A DNA stretch of 64,000 nucleotides from Pontederia crassipes (Eukaryota; Streptophyta; Magnoliopsida; Commelinales; Pontederiaceae), in contig CM060183.1 of NCBI GenBank assembly GCA_030549335.1, positions 33,788,768-33,852,767 on the forward strand, written 5' to 3'. Shown in pieces: positions 46,368 to 59,129 of this stretch. Numbering within the stretch: position 1 is the first letter of the stretch; each line of letters begins with the position of its first letter. The notes beneath the pieces were generated by a model. The model made no database searches. It was not told the DNA's origin and was given only the letters and a program-made list of their open reading frames with translations. The position numbers and the translations under genes are program-made.

Positions 46368-49300
46368 GCTTTGCTTCTGAAAAATGTAAGACCTGCATTT
46401 TGTTTTCTGTAGCTCGTTGGGTTTTTATGGAACGAACATATGAGACGAAGAGTTTATCGGAACGTGGATTAGTTGATTTTCCCTTCAAAAGTTTTGTTCC
46501 GTTTTAAGCATGTAACAGTGTGATAAAACTTGGTGCTACCACTAATTATAATACATATTTTGTCCGTCTACAGTTGTTTTACACGTAGAAGTTTTACTAC
46601 AGTAAAGTTGAATTTTATATTTCTTGATTGAGTGAGGTGCTATTGTTTTTCTTTTACATATAGTTGGTTTAACGTTTGTTTTTTTCTTATTCTATTTAGC
46701 TTATTAAGAACCAATAAGTACAACAAGTCCTTATCGGCAAGCATGCACTGGAGTCCATGAAAATATATAATACATATTATGGACAACCAGAAGTTGATTT
46801 AGTACTTCGCAGGATATTGAATGCTTGTATAGAATATTATTATTCGGTGTTTCATTTATTATAGATTAATTTATAGATCAGATATTACAATAAATTTTTA
46901 ATTGGATTATAGTTTCATATATTGGGGTGATAATAAAATAATAATATACACGGGATAGAACTTCAATCAAGTGTCCGACTTAACTGATATAAAATGGTTG
47001 ATAAGTTGGTGTGAGTAATTTAATAGTTGAAATTAATTTTAAAAAATAAGTAATTACACACTTGATAATAAAAAAATTATAAGCTATTATTATATTTAAA
47101 TGTCCAAAAAGTTTTTAATATTATAATAAATAAAATATGCGATGAAAAATTATATATATTATAAGGGTATATATTTTATTGATTAAATTGATTAGCTTTT
47201 TCCGTAAGCTTATTTTTCTGATTTATAAACAGGTAAAATAAATGCTTATTAATTCTCTCTTTCAGTTATCAAATGGAGTTGAAAATTCTAAAATTGCTTA
47301 TACTCAAACACCCTCTAAAACTCATTAAATGGACCTTAATTTCTCCGACATTGGTTTTTAAATTGTAATCTCTTTTCATGAGTTAATTAATTGGAACGCT
47401 ACCATTCATTTCTATTTTCTTTCTGTGCATCTTATTTATTGCTGTAATAATCAGATTTTGCCCACTTTAATTGTGTAGTCTAATATCCACTCTTGGAGAA
47501 TCAGACAGTCAAACAATTGATGAACAAATAGTTGACTGGGTGAAATACATTGAATTTGAAAATTGCCTGATTGCTGAACCTTTTAATTAAAAAGGATGAT
47601 ATTGAACCAAACTAGTTATCCATGCAGAGAATTAATAGTTTCCTACTCAAATTTTAGAGTTTTCAAGTTAATTAGTGGAACGTTCATTCACAAAAACAAT
47701 GTATTATCAAGCTTTTCTTAAAGAAAGAAAAGATAATGTCATAATCAAACATTGAGCTTATTGATTATTATTATATATAATGTCTAAATTTGTCGAAGTT
47801 GACAACACATACTGGCTATGCCATCATTTTCAATGGTATAAATTTGCAAATGTACCATTGTTTTTTTCACCGTAAACTTAATTTATATATTTTAAATCTC
47901 ATGCCATGTGGTTATTAAATTAAAAATGTGCTATATTCTTGAAACTCTTGCATCTCCTATAAACAAAGTAATCACAATTTGCTAAAAAAAACAAGTAGTT
48001 TTATCTTAATTTGATCAACAGATAAATTATGAAGTATGCCACAACAATAGCAAAAATGTGTACGTAATTGTTATTATTATTGTTATAATTTAATAACTCG
48101 TATTTGTTTTATATTTATTATTATTGTCCTCTAATAAACAGAAAGTAGAAATATTACGATCTTAAGTCTCCAATAATATCCGATGTAGAAGCGTCCGAAC
48201 CAACCGAACAATAAATCATCGTTGAATGGCGACGTCATAAGTTATCATAATTTAATATTAAGGAATCAATCAATATCTAAAGCTAATAAATACCGACAAA
48301 AACATGAATTATAATTAATTATATAATATAATTGTATTTTTTTTCGGTAACCTGAAAATAAAGTAAATAAGATAGCTATTTATAAATTCATGGCAATCAA
48401 GATACCTTCTTTGGATATTAACTTAGTTACTAGTAAAAATATTAGTCTAGTTAATATAGTTCAAAATGTTCGATTAAAAATATAAAATTGATGATGTTGT
48501 CTTTTCCAATGAATTGATCAGCACATCAAATTGTATAAGAGCAAAAGGTTAAGAATTCAAATATCGTTAGAAAATATTATCGATGTGATGGTAGTCAGCA
48601 ATCCATACGTGAGAGGATGTTAAGAATATAAAATTTTATTTTAAACTTTTAAAAAAATAGATTAACATATCAAATTTAATATGTTGAATAAGATATAATT
48701 AAGAGAACATTTTCATATTTTGAATTTAAACTGCAATCAACCAAAATATTTTAAGACAACTTATTGTGTGGATCAACCTGTCCACGTGTGAACTGCTCGC
48801 AGCAACATGAACTGTAGTTACTTAAGGTGTTGTCTAGCGATGACAGAAGAGATGATTTGTAGCTGCTCCATGTCTTGGTGTGGATGGATACTTATTGCCG
48901 TCGTTATCTTATACTTTTTTTCTTTCTTACGTACACCACTGACAGAAGGCTATACGTAGGTTTAGAATGATCAATTTGTTCTTTGTTAAGGTCCAAAATG
49001 TTAACGAATGATTAATTTCCTCACCAGTTAATTAATGCAGATATATAGAAGGTAAACTAATTAATCCCCATGCAATCATGCAAGTAGCAATTGTTCAATT
49101 GTAAGAATTCTCCTCGCTAACTAACTAATTATATGAAACTTTAACTTTAATTAACATTAATTGTGAACGTATATATCAAGACTTCATCAAACATTTTGAC
49201 ATGAAATTAGGCTATAAATGAACAAAAGAGAGGATAGTAGGTATTGGTGAAACATCGATTCAGAAGAAAGCTCCACTTATGATCATAAACTAAGAAAAAG

Positions 49301-50069
49301 TAAACGATTTATACATATGCATACCTTCCTTTGGCGTACGTATAAACGAAACCCTGAAACAGATAGATTTGATTAATTTGAACAGTTGAATGTACTCTTG
49401 GTATCGCCTTTCAACCTGCAGAAAAGATTCGATCAGAAACTATTGACCAAAATTAATTGGACAACATGAAAACACGCAATTACATTCTTCTGCATCAACC
49501 GCCCTAACATACTTATTCCTTCAGGCATACTATATAATATATATGCATTTGTGTATCAATTGATGATAATACTTTGAGCAAAAGTTTCAGCTGACTACTA
49601 CTTTTAATGTCTCTTGGCTTCAGACTTAATTTGGAAGGCACCCTTACGAGAAGTAACTTCCTTCCATCTTTTCTTTAATATATTATTTTTCGAACAGAAG
49701 AAAAGAATAGGAAATAAATTGATAAATAAAAAAGTACTGCAGTTTTATAAAATGAGGATTGTGTTATATATATACTTAGTGATCGATCCAACTGCTTCAT
49801 ATATGTGTCACAATCATCTGGATGCGATGCATGCATGCTTAGTTAGCAGGTGCATTCTTATATACATAGTATTAGTATATTGTATTGTCAGCTGAAGATA
49901 TATATATAGCAAGCAATTAAGATCCCTCCGCCACCTCCTCCATGAATAGTTTAAGACCACCACTTTCACTTCATTAGTTACCGGGAAGCAGCCCTTAATT
50001 AAAACTCGCAAAGTCCAACTAAATCACCATGTTGCCCAAACCCAAATGGATGCTCCATCTGATCTCCAC
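46368..50069. other. AT-rich intergenic DNA between CESA8 and the TED7-like gene
   Basis: The first 200 bp are the CESA8 3' UTR. The rest is AT-rich without a supported gene. A miR156-like string at 48843 was checked and rejected. The last 600 bp are the upstream region of the 50186 gene. Confidence 0.5.
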
Positions 50070-50077
50070 TATAAATA
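50070..50077 (+). promoter_or_regulatory. TATA box of the TED7-like gene
   Basis: TATAAATA about 109 bp before the ATG, with a plausible transcription start and CT-rich leader (CCTCTCTTCTTG) between them. Confidence 0.65.
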
Positions 50078-50166
50078 CATGCAAATGTTGACAACAAGTG
50101 ATCGATCGATCATAAGACTAGCACTGCAGTCCTAGTCCTCTCTTCTTGTAGTTATCTCTCTTCATT

Positions 50167-50173
50167 ACCTACC
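50167..50173 (+). promoter_or_regulatory. Candidate SMRE (ACCTACC) in the leader of the TED7-like gene
   Basis: It fits the MYB46/83 element consensus and lies 13 bp before the ATG, in the probable 5' UTR. It could also be chance. Confidence 0.25.
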
Positions 50174-50185
50174 CGTCTACTCACC

Positions 50186-50980
50186 ATGAAGACCTCCTTG
50201 TGCGCTACTGTCTTAGCACTCTTCTGCCTTCTCCAGCAAAGCCATGGCAATAGCTCTTACTACTACCAGTCTCCGCCGCCACCCCCACCGGCAGGATGCA
50301 CGCCACCACCACCACATGCTCCTCCGTCTCCGTCGACGCCGACGCCACCATCTCCTTCGCATTCGACGCCCCCGTATCCATCGCCAAACACCCCGTCGCC
50401 TCCATCGCCGAACACTCCCTCGCCTCCATCGCCGAGCTCCCCGTCGCCTCCATCTCCGAGCCCCCCGTCGCCCCCATCTCCGAGCTCCCCGTCGCCTCCA
50501 TCTCCGAGCTCCCCTCCAACTCCGTCCCCAGCAACACCGTCAGCGCCGCCATCTCCGTCAACGCCGGATTCACCGCCCTCCACTCCCCCGTCACCCGCTC
50601 CACCTACTCCAGGAAGCACTCCACCTTCTCCCTCAACGCCAACGCCAACTTCTCCCGCGTCCCCGACGACCCCAACATACGGAGGGTCCCCGCCGCCGCA
50701 GCCATCTTCTCCGACTCCAACGTCGCCGCCAAGTCCGCCGTCCGGAGATCACCACAAGGTGTACATAGCCGTCTTCGTGCCGGTCGGGTTGTTCTGCGCC
50801 GCGGCCCTCGCCGGGTGCCTGTTCTGTGCCTTCAAGAAGAAGAAGAAGGAGTACGGGGAGGAGGAGGTGGTGGAGCACGTCCACGTCGAGCAGACCACCG
50901 TGACGGAGCCGTGCGGCGAGCAGGTCGTGACCACGACGGTCGACGAAGAGATCGGAATCCGAGAAGAGATCAGGCGGTAA
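50186..50980 (+). CDS. Proline-rich single-pass membrane protein, TED6/TED7-like (or extensin-like)
   Basis: Intronless, 264 residues. Residues 1-21 are a clear signal peptide ([16 protein letters not shown]...SHG). Residues about 28-185 are an extracellular low-complexity Pro/Ser/Thr domain of SPPSP, TPSPP and SPSTP repeats, without the SPPPP-Tyr cross-link motifs of classical extensins. A 25-residue transmembrane helix (192-216) is followed by KKKKK, the stop-transfer signal. The acidic cytosolic tail of about 48 residues reads [15 protein letters not shown]...[13 protein letters not shown]. This tail resembles the ends of TRACHEARY ELEMENT DIFFERENTIATION-RELATED 6/7 proteins, which are reported to bind secondary-wall cellulose synthases through their cytosolic part. 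That assignment is from memory of the family. Presence 3.8 kb downstream of CESA8 on the same strand fits a shared role. The alternative is a generic proline-rich extensin-like protein. Confidence 0.75.
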   Translation: MKTSLCATVLALFCLLQQSHGNSSYYYQSPPPPPPAGCTPPPPHAPPSPSTPTPPSPSHSTPPYPSPNTPSPPSPNTPSPPSPSSPSPPSPSPPSPPSPSSPSPPSPSSPPTPSPATPSAPPSPSTPDSPPSTPPSPAPPTPGSTPPSPSTPTPTSPASPTTPTYGGSPPPQPSSPTPTSPPSPPSGDHHKVYIAVFVPVGLFCAAALAGCLFCAFKKKKKEYGEEEVVEHVHVEQTTVTEPCGEQVVTTTVDEEIGIREEIRR

Positions 50981-51705
50981 ACTAATTGAGCTGCGCCACG
51001 TCTGTGCGTACGTACGTAGGCTCCAATCTTATTCCGCGCCCGTCACCTTTAATTGGTGGGTTTGTTGATGACTTTTGGCGACGTCAACTTGTTTTGGCTT
51101 TGGGTGCTTGACGTGGTCGATCATGTCGTTCGGAAGGGGATCTTTGTGTGTGGAGAAATATGGATTGTTTTGCGTCGTATTTGTTCTATCATTGTATTGT
51201 AATAAAAATTCGATGGAAATGTTTATATGCAGATTTGTTGTACCATTATAATAATTTCGACCTTAATAATATTTCTATCTAGAATAGAAAATAATTGTGG
51301 CCTGTAATCTTCGTCCAATGGTATTATATAATTGGTCATCCAGTCAATGCACCTGCATACAGCTGGATTAATAGGGGACGAAATGTTTGCTCGACTATTT
51401 CTTTATTATTATCATTATTTTGAAGAGTATATATATATATATATTGAAGAGTATATATATACACGTACGTACATATATACTTGGCAATGTGATAAGACAT
51501 ATTTGGAGGGTTCAAATATAAAAAGTGTAACCGAAAAATATATATAAAAAAGTAAAATCGTTAGTATATAATTTATCTCAACACGCAAGAGACACGAAGT
51601 GTAGTTGCCATGATGTTGCTGCAGGGTGACTCCATGCTTTATTTTGCTGTTCCTCCTCGGGAAGAAAGAGACGAAAGGGTTCCATCCAACGGAGAACGTC
51701 CATGG

Positions 51706-51745
<40 letters not shown>

Positions 51746-54560
51746 ATAACTTGGACTGCCTTGCGGTTACCTTTTCAACGGCTCTTCATGGAAATGAAAT
51801 AACAATTATGTGCTGGTCGTTGTACAGCATTACGTGTAGTAAGTAATTCACAGGGCTTCGATTGGATGCCTTAACATTTATATAGAGGGGAAAATTTTGA
51901 GTTTGTATATCAAAAATTGAAAATTAAATTTTCTTAGAGTTCTAATCGATTTTGTTTTTACTACGATTACGTATTTGATCTAAAACTAATATCTGAACAC
52001 TACATATGTTCAATAACATATATGATAAAAAGATACCACATATTTTTTTAACGTGAAAAAGGTTATAAATATGATGGAATATATAATTTATTCGCAATAT
52101 TATTTTTATAGAATAATGAATAGTATTCGATGTGCTTCCGCGTGGAATGTTCAAAACTTATTTTAATTACCTTTCGTAGTTATTGCAGATATATGGTTAT
52201 ATAAAAAAAAAGCAAGCTAGGTATTTAAAAAAATATTTTTTGCATTAATATGGTATTCATTTAAACACAGATCTAAATTGAAATACAAAATCAAATTAAC
52301 AAATGATCTGGATCATATTGTTAGTGTCAACGTTGCATATTAGTTAATAGTAAAAATACTTAATTATATGTTATATCATGTTAATCTCCCTTCTATATTC
52401 AGCTTCCACGTTTTTTCTGTTTTAGTTATTATCATATTGGGGCCAGGTTATTTTTCTCCATCGATCTGAACTCTTTCATTTTTTTTAAAAAAATATTTCC
52501 TTTTTAAAGATTGAGATCAAATATTTTTCTCCATCGATCTGAACTTTTTCACCAAAAAATTTTGAACTAAATTGAGATCGAGAGAATGTTCAAATTTTAA
52601 ATAAACGCTCTATAGGTACATTAATCTATATATATATATATATATAATAAATAATAGAGAAATATTAAAATATTTCACATTCTTTGCTTATTAGTCATTT
52701 ATGTACCTACTACTCAGAATTTAGAACTCGTGAAGCAGGGAAAAAAAGACATACATGTGCATAATCTTTTTTTTTTTGTTTTTTGCTGTTAGACATTATA
52801 TATTCTGATTATAATATGACTTATTCAAATTTGAAATGAGAATGTCATGCATGAAATATATCTGTTTACAAAAAAAAAATTGATAAATGTGATATTTTTA
52901 TGAGGATTCAACTAATAATTATGTCGGCCAACTAAGGCGGCGAATGGGTCACCTCGTTAATGGTGATGTTGAATATATTGGATAAGACTCATGTGCACAT
53001 GGCAACTTGGACGACCATAAAAGAAATGTTACAACTATAAATGTCGTCTTTTTTTATCTTCCTGATGGAAAAAAAATATATAAATGACCAAGGAATCATC
53101 CTGACGGAAAAATAATTGAAAGACAGAAGAACATAAAAAAATTAAGCTGTTGATATTTACCAAAATTCGAGCCCCTCCTGATTTATAAGTCGAAAATTCG
53201 AATTTGTTTTGTTTATTTTTTTCTGTTAAAAAAAAAGAAGAGGTGTTTTGAAAATTTGTGTGGAATGCATTAAAAATGGACAATACCAACGGAGTCATTT
53301 TGCAATGTTGTTTGCGGCCGTGGGCTTTTTTTATTTTGCTCTCAACTATTGAACAGGTTGAAATGTATGTAATGGGCCTATGAGGGTTTTAGTCCTCTGG
53401 GCCCAAATTACTCTCGGCAATTTATCTCGACTCTGTACCTTTTTTTGTTCATATTGTTATTTCTTTTATCAATTAATTTCTTTAGTGGAGCGATTAATAG
53501 TTTAATTTTCATAGAGGTCAAGGGTTAAAGTTTTAAACGGAATGGTTTATTTTTACATTTTTTTTTACTATATTAGTAGCAATGGATTAAGAAAAAAAGA
53601 AGTTTCTTTTTTGTGCACACGAGTTAAAAACTTTAGATGTAAGTCTCTTTTTATACAAATTAATGTACCTTAATTTCTTAGGTGTCAAATTATGTTAGTG
53701 CACTTTTTTATTTTGTTGGATAACAAAAAGAGGGGCATGATTCGTTCTCCTACTAAAAAAAATTAATTAAAACATAAAAAAGAATGAAAGTACTCTTCAT
53801 TCATGTGATAAGATGTGGACACGTGGATCATGGAATTCTTCTGGTATAAAATTTTTTATTTCTTTTTTCTTTTTTTTTTGACACATTTTAAGGTAGAATT
53901 CTGTGATAAGTCCTCCAATTATAAAACCAGTTGTCTGAGAATATGACCAACGTTTTGGATCTGCTAGCATTATCAATCTGGAACAACTATGATTTGCCAT
54001 GTCAATGCGGTCTCTCCTACATCCGCATTTCCTGTCATGTTCTTTGTGACAAACAGAAACATTCAAGTAAATGATGAATGTGATAATCATTAGCATTTCC
54101 GATAAAATAAATACTTTCGGATTTGATCTCTAAAATTATTAATTTAATAGAACTTATCATTTGTCCTGTTACAAAAAAAAAAAAAAAGATAGATTGTACA
54201 ATCACATAAAACGTATCATATTTAGAAGTTACATCTTAAATCGGATTATATCTTCCAGATGGCTCTTTTTATTATGAAAAAATAATAATTTCAAGCATAA
54301 GAAATAATTCAATAATCTTGAAGTTTATATAAAAAATTTTAATATAAAATAAAAAATAATAATCCTCTCATTGCTAAAACGCTTGATTATATAAAGAGTC
54401 ATATAAAATTATAAGTAGATTCAAATTCAAAGTATTATCAACATGTCTTTATTTAAATATTGAATTAATAAGTTCAAATATTGATGGTTCCACGCCGAAA
54501 AAATTAGCAAGAAAATTTTTATGTTCTTGTTACAGTAATTAAATTTTTCTAGGACTAAAA
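50981..54560. other. AT-rich intergenic DNA, no supported gene
   Basis: The first 250 bp are the 3' UTR of the TED7-like gene. The remainder is AT-rich. A 24-bp string (TATTTTTCTCCATCGATCTG and onward) is repeated with a 76-bp offset near 52449 and 52525. A GA microsatellite lies at 51709-51743. Nothing else is recognised. Confidence 0.5.
51709..51743. repeat. (GA)n microsatellite
   Basis: About 17 GA units. Confidence 0.95.
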
Positions 54561-56024
54561 TTAGTACAAACTCCTACAAACACTTCGACCCACCGTAATG
54601 TTACCGCATAATCCGTTTATATAACAATAAGAAATAAGAAAAATGAAAAATACAAATCGAGAAAGAATGTTTGACCCCAACGTTGACCCGTTTCCAGACA
54701 CAACCTGAACCTGCTTCATCCACACACCTTGGACAAGCAAACTAAGAAGTAAGAAGATGACCAGAAACACGAAGCAAGACAACCCGATGGCCACGCCTAG
54801 AACAAGCTTACTGGGCCCATGGCGTCCCCCACCACCTCCGCCGCCGTTATCGTCGCCGCCATCGTCTTCCGGGTAGTCGGACGGGGAGGACTTGTCGGGC
54901 GGCGGCGACATCGGCATCCCGTACTTGTTGCAGGATGCGATGCCTAGCTCGAGCTTGGAGGAGAGCAGAGTTTGCTGTTGCCCCCGACCTTGAACACCTC
55001 AAGCTTCCTGAGGAACGACGCGTTGAAAGGGAGCACTCCATGGAAGTTGTTGTTCTCCAGGCTCAAGAACTTGAGAGCCTTCATCTCGGCAAGGAACTTG
55101 GGGATGCTCCCGTTGAACTGGTTCGAGCTGAGGTCGAGGTGTTCCAGCGCCGAGAGCTGCGCTAGAGAGTCTGGGATCGGCCCGGAAAGAGAGTTGAGCG
55201 CGAAGGACGCGTTCCGCAGGTCAGCAAGGTCGCCAATGGAGTCCGGGATTATGCCGGCCAGCGCATTTGAGCTGAGATTGAGGGTCTGGAGCGAGGCGAG
55301 TAAAGAGATGGAACCGGGGACCAGGCCGTGGAGAAGGTTGGAAGAGAGGTCGAGGTGAAGCAGACCGAGACTGTGCCAGTGGTGAGGGACGACGCCGGAG
55401 AGGTTGGCCGCGGAGAGAGTGGCGGAGCGTAGGAGTCGCATGTGGGAAAGGACGACGGCGGGGCTACCGGAAGAGGAGATAGGGACGTCAACGACGGCGA
55501 GGTCGGTGAGGTTCTGGAGGCGGGAGAGCCAGACGGCGGAGAGGCGGCGGAGGGAGGATACGCAGGAGAAGGAGCGGAGGGAGGAGGCGAGGGAAAGCGG
55601 CAGGCGACGAGGGGCGGAGATGGGGCAGCTAACGAGGGAGAGCGAGCGGAGAGTGGAGAGTGCGAGGAGGGCGGTGGAGGAGAGCTCGAGGTCCGACGAG
55701 CAGTTGGCAAGGCGGAGTGCAACGAGGTGGCGGAATGGGGCGCCGCCGTCGCAGGTCGTGGCGTTGTCGAGGGACGCACAGGGGTCGCGTCCGAAGGGGA
55801 AGCCCATGGACTCGAGGGCGGTGAGCTGTCGAGGGTCAAGGGCGGAGCCGTGGCCGCCGCCAGCATCAGTCAAAGAAGATGACGAGGCCTGTGCAGACGG
55901 CGAGGGGGAGGTGGCGGCAACATTACCGTCGGCAAGTGCGCGAAGAGAGGAGGAGGAGGAGGTGGAGGACGACAACGAGTAGGGGAAGTATTAGAGCTAA
56001 GAAGGGAGGTTTACGAGGAGCCAT
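54561..56024 (-). CDS. LRR receptor-like protein with two apparent frameshifts (possible pseudogene)
   Basis: The central frame (55970-54944) encodes about 340 residues with leucine-rich repeats such as [37 protein letters not shown] and [16 protein letters not shown]. The order matches plant receptor-like proteins: cap, LRRs, juxtamembrane, single helix and a short tail without kinase. That frame has no ATG near its start. A proper signal peptide ([20 protein letters not shown]) starts at 56024 one frame away and would need a single-base shift in the CTC-repeat near 55950. At the other end the frame stops after [11 protein letters not shown]. The expected continuation [15 protein letters not shown], then an acidic/glycine-rich spacer and a helix ([20 protein letters not shown]), lies in another frame. 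The gene is very GC-rich and intronless. Either a recent pseudogene or two assembly errors; the 3' limit is uncertain. Confidence 0.7.
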
Positions 56025-56326
56025 TGGAGCACGGACAGTGAGAGCAGCGAGAGCGACAGAGTTGAAGGGTTTTAGGACGGAAGAAGAAGACCGTTGTTTG
56101 CTCGGAAGCAAACAAAAAACAAACATTAATTTTGGGCCTTTTGGGGCTTCGTGTGAATGGGTTTTGCACTTTTGCTTCTCTTTTTTTTTTCTCACAGCTG
56201 ACGAAAAATAAAAAGTAAAAGGGAATAAAAATGGAAAACAATTAATATTAAGTATTGAATAAATAAATAAATAAATAATTTTTTTTTGTAACCAAACTCG
56301 ATTATTTGAACAATTTATCCATTGAC

Positions 56327-57270
56327 TTAATTTATTTTGGGTGCTTCATTCAATGGGTTTGACTTCCTACATGCACAGATGCACTGGTGGGTAAGTGGTA
56401 ATATTGAGTGGTCTTCTTTGTCATCCATTAGTGTCCAACCGAGAGGAGTTATGACGTCTGCAATTCTCGTCTTCATCACGATCACTCTTGAATATTGCTT
56501 CCATGGTCGTCCTAAATAACCCTTGCGTGATCCCATTTGGAATTCTACCAAAAATATAACAACATTGGATCACGATACCTGTTTTATCTGCCATGTCCTC
56601 CCTACCAGAGGCCGTGATCACGTTCGTTGTTGCATCGTCACTTGGCTTTCGAAATATGATGTGGCACTTCTGTAACACCATTTGGGCAACCCGAAGATAA
56701 AGTCGATGGACATTCGCTGAAGAAATGTCTACCAATAACTCTCTTATCATTGTTCTTCTTGCCATTCACATATAAGATGTCTTGGTAGCCCCTAAATTCA
56801 CATTTGTAGAAAACATTCAAGTCACCTTCACTTACGCAATGCCACGACCTGACCTTTATCATCATGAGAAATATTCTCAAATGTTATACATTTGAGGATG
56901 CAATTATCACCGACTGAGTGTTGCATTGACGATAGATTGAATTAATATATGTCCATAAATGGAAAAAATAAAATAAAAAATTAGTATGTGCTAATTATCT
57001 AATGTTGCAATATTTTTAATGTCATGCCTCGAACTTTGATTGCGTTGACTACGAAGAATAGTTCTTCCTTTACCATCCCCAACTTTAGTGATATTGGATC
57101 TCATCATGACGATATTTTCATCGTAAATTCCAGCTTTTATGTATATCACAAATTTTCCTAAAATATTATCAGGAATTCGCTTGACAGCTTCTTCCAAAGT
57201 GCGATAATTTCCATCACCTTGCGTGGAAACTATGACATGCGGAACAATGTTTAATCCATCACAATCTACA
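56327..57270 (-). pseudogene. Pectin methylesterase (CE8) pseudogene
   Basis: Pieces of the catalytic domain occur in order across different minus-strand frames. These are VIVSTQGDGNYRTLEEAV...GKFVIYIKAGIYDENI (57250-57080), then VGDNCILKCITFENISHDDKGQVVALR near 56950-56850. GYQDILYVNG (about 56790), ITASGREDMADKTG (about 56600) and YLGRPWKQYSRVIVM (about 56500) follow. These are the GxYxE, GYQDTLY and LGRPWK landmarks of plant pectinesterases that demethylate wall pectin. Frameshifts and stops separate them, the GTVDFIFG catalytic block is not recognisable and no signal peptide is attached. Almost certainly non-functional. Confidence 0.82.
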
Positions 57271-57296
57271 TGTAAACAGAAAAAATTAAAATATAG

Positions 57297-57800
57297 AAAA
57301 TTCATGACATGGTGCATTTGTTAATTTAACAAGAACAAAAGGAAAAAATGATGCAAGAAAAAAATTAATATCTAATATATTTGCACCAATACCCTTTATG
57401 GAAGCCATCAGCCACTTGGGAAAATAATAGCAAAGTAATAGCAGAGGAAATGAGGAGAGAAAAAGTTGAAAGGAAAAGCTTCTGGACATGCAAATTACCA
57501 AACCATGTTAACGGGAAATTGATGACATGATTTGATATAGAATATAGAAAATTTATAATGGGAAATTGATATAGAAAATTGATAACGGGAAATTGACATA
57601 GAAAATTGATGACATGGTGCATTTGTTAGTTTAACAAGAACAGAAGAAAAAAAAATGATGCAAGAAATAAAAATTAATATCCAATATATTTGCACCAATA
57701 GTCTTGAACGAAGCCATCGGCCACTTGGAAAAGTAATTGCAAAGGAAGACAACGAGGGAGGAGAGAAAAGCTTAATTATAATGGGAAATTGATAACTTAA
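57297..57800. repeat. Imperfect tandem duplication, period about 305 bp
   Basis: GAAAATT.ATGACATGGTGC and the following sequence (CATTTGTTA.TTTAACAAGA ... TATTTGCACCAATA, then GCCACTTGG) occur at about 57297 and again at 57601. Between them is a run of short GGGAAATTGATA / GAAAATTGATGACATG units. It lies directly upstream of the pectinesterase remnant and may duplicate part of its 5' region. Confidence 0.75.
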
Positions 57801-59129
57801 TTATCAAAACTTGTAAGATATTGACGCAAAATGAGTTTCCGATAAAGAATATAATATTATTCTTCATCATGTCAGTGAAGTGTCCCATATCCCAATTATG
57901 AGAATAAATTAGTTTATGACATTGAGGTGGTATGATATAATCAAGTCAGTGAAGTTTCCATCTATTCTATTTTTTATATGAGAAAATAACAAAAAACCAT
58001 ATTTAGAAATCGCATTTGCCAAGTATAATGGTGAATTAATCTGGATGCTTAATTTTCGAAAATTTGATAGGATATTTCTTTATATGCATATTTTTTTTAT
58101 TATATTTTAGGAAAAATGACATTAATGAGTATTCTATAAATGGATTCATCGATGATGAGATAAATTACAATATATGCCACGATTGATAAAGGATAACTAA
58201 CAATGATGCAAACAATACATAATATACCTTATTTGGAAACCTTTTTCTGCCGAGTAATTATTATAATTAATATATTATATCATAATTTTAGTGGTCATCA
58301 TATTAAGTATAGTAGAAATATAATGCGCCGAGGCTCGATAAAAGTAAAATTAATCCCTCCATTCAAGCATTGTTTATTGGAATGTATATCAAAATATTTA
58401 AAAGTTAATTATTATTATTATTGTTAGATTTTTCCACAAATTAATAAAATTTTATCTCAAAATATAATATATAACTATTATTCAAAAAATAATTTTGGAT
58501 TCGTTTTAAAAACTATATGGCTTTAATAAATATATATATATATATAATTACAATATCTTGAAAATGATATTTTTGTGTAAAATAATACTTTGTTAGTAGA
58601 AACGTTATCCTAAAATGCTTAAGTTAGTGTTAGTTGTCGAGGGAGATGGAGGTCGAGGGACCTGTCGAGTGAGATGTCCCCCTATTTTTTTTTTCAAAAA
58701 AAATGTTATAAAATAAAATTTTACATATTACTTTTAATAATAAATAAAATAAACATTTACATATTACATATTATGTGGATGTAGCCTAATAAACAAAATA
58801 ATTTGGAATTGTATAATCAAGGGTCTATTTTATTATAAATAAAATGGTGGACGACTAACTATAAGATAAAATTTGGGGATCAGAAGGAGTTGAGGGAGTA
58901 AATATAAAAATTAATTACACTCCCCTAAATTCATTGTATAGTTCAATAACTTGATCTCTCCATATGACCAATGAATGTTATCAATTTATTTGATTTTTGT
59001 TAAATAGGTTATTATCATCGTCTTTCTTTCTCTCTACATCACAAATATCATCTGACCATTTAAAAAAAAGAATTAAAAATAGAGAGAGGGAGAAAACAAC
59101 CATTTCTAAATTGAGAAGACGATGGTCGT
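57801..59129. other. AT-rich intergenic DNA, no supported gene
   Basis: Low-GC sequence with short ORFs only. No domain or element recognised. Confidence 0.45.

Noticed and set aside
48843-48862. TGACAGAAGAGATGATTTGT resembles miR156
   Set aside because: Only the first 12 bases fit; the 3' half differs and no complementary arm (GCTCACTCTCTATCTGTCA-like) is nearby.
50205-50884. Several long alternative-frame ORFs across the proline-rich gene
   Set aside because: Shadow frames of a GC-rich proline-coding repeat; only the plus frame at 50186 has a signal peptide and a transmembrane helix.
55249-55882. Long ORFs on both strands over the LRR gene
   Set aside because: GC-rich shadows of the LRR frame; they have no domain logic.
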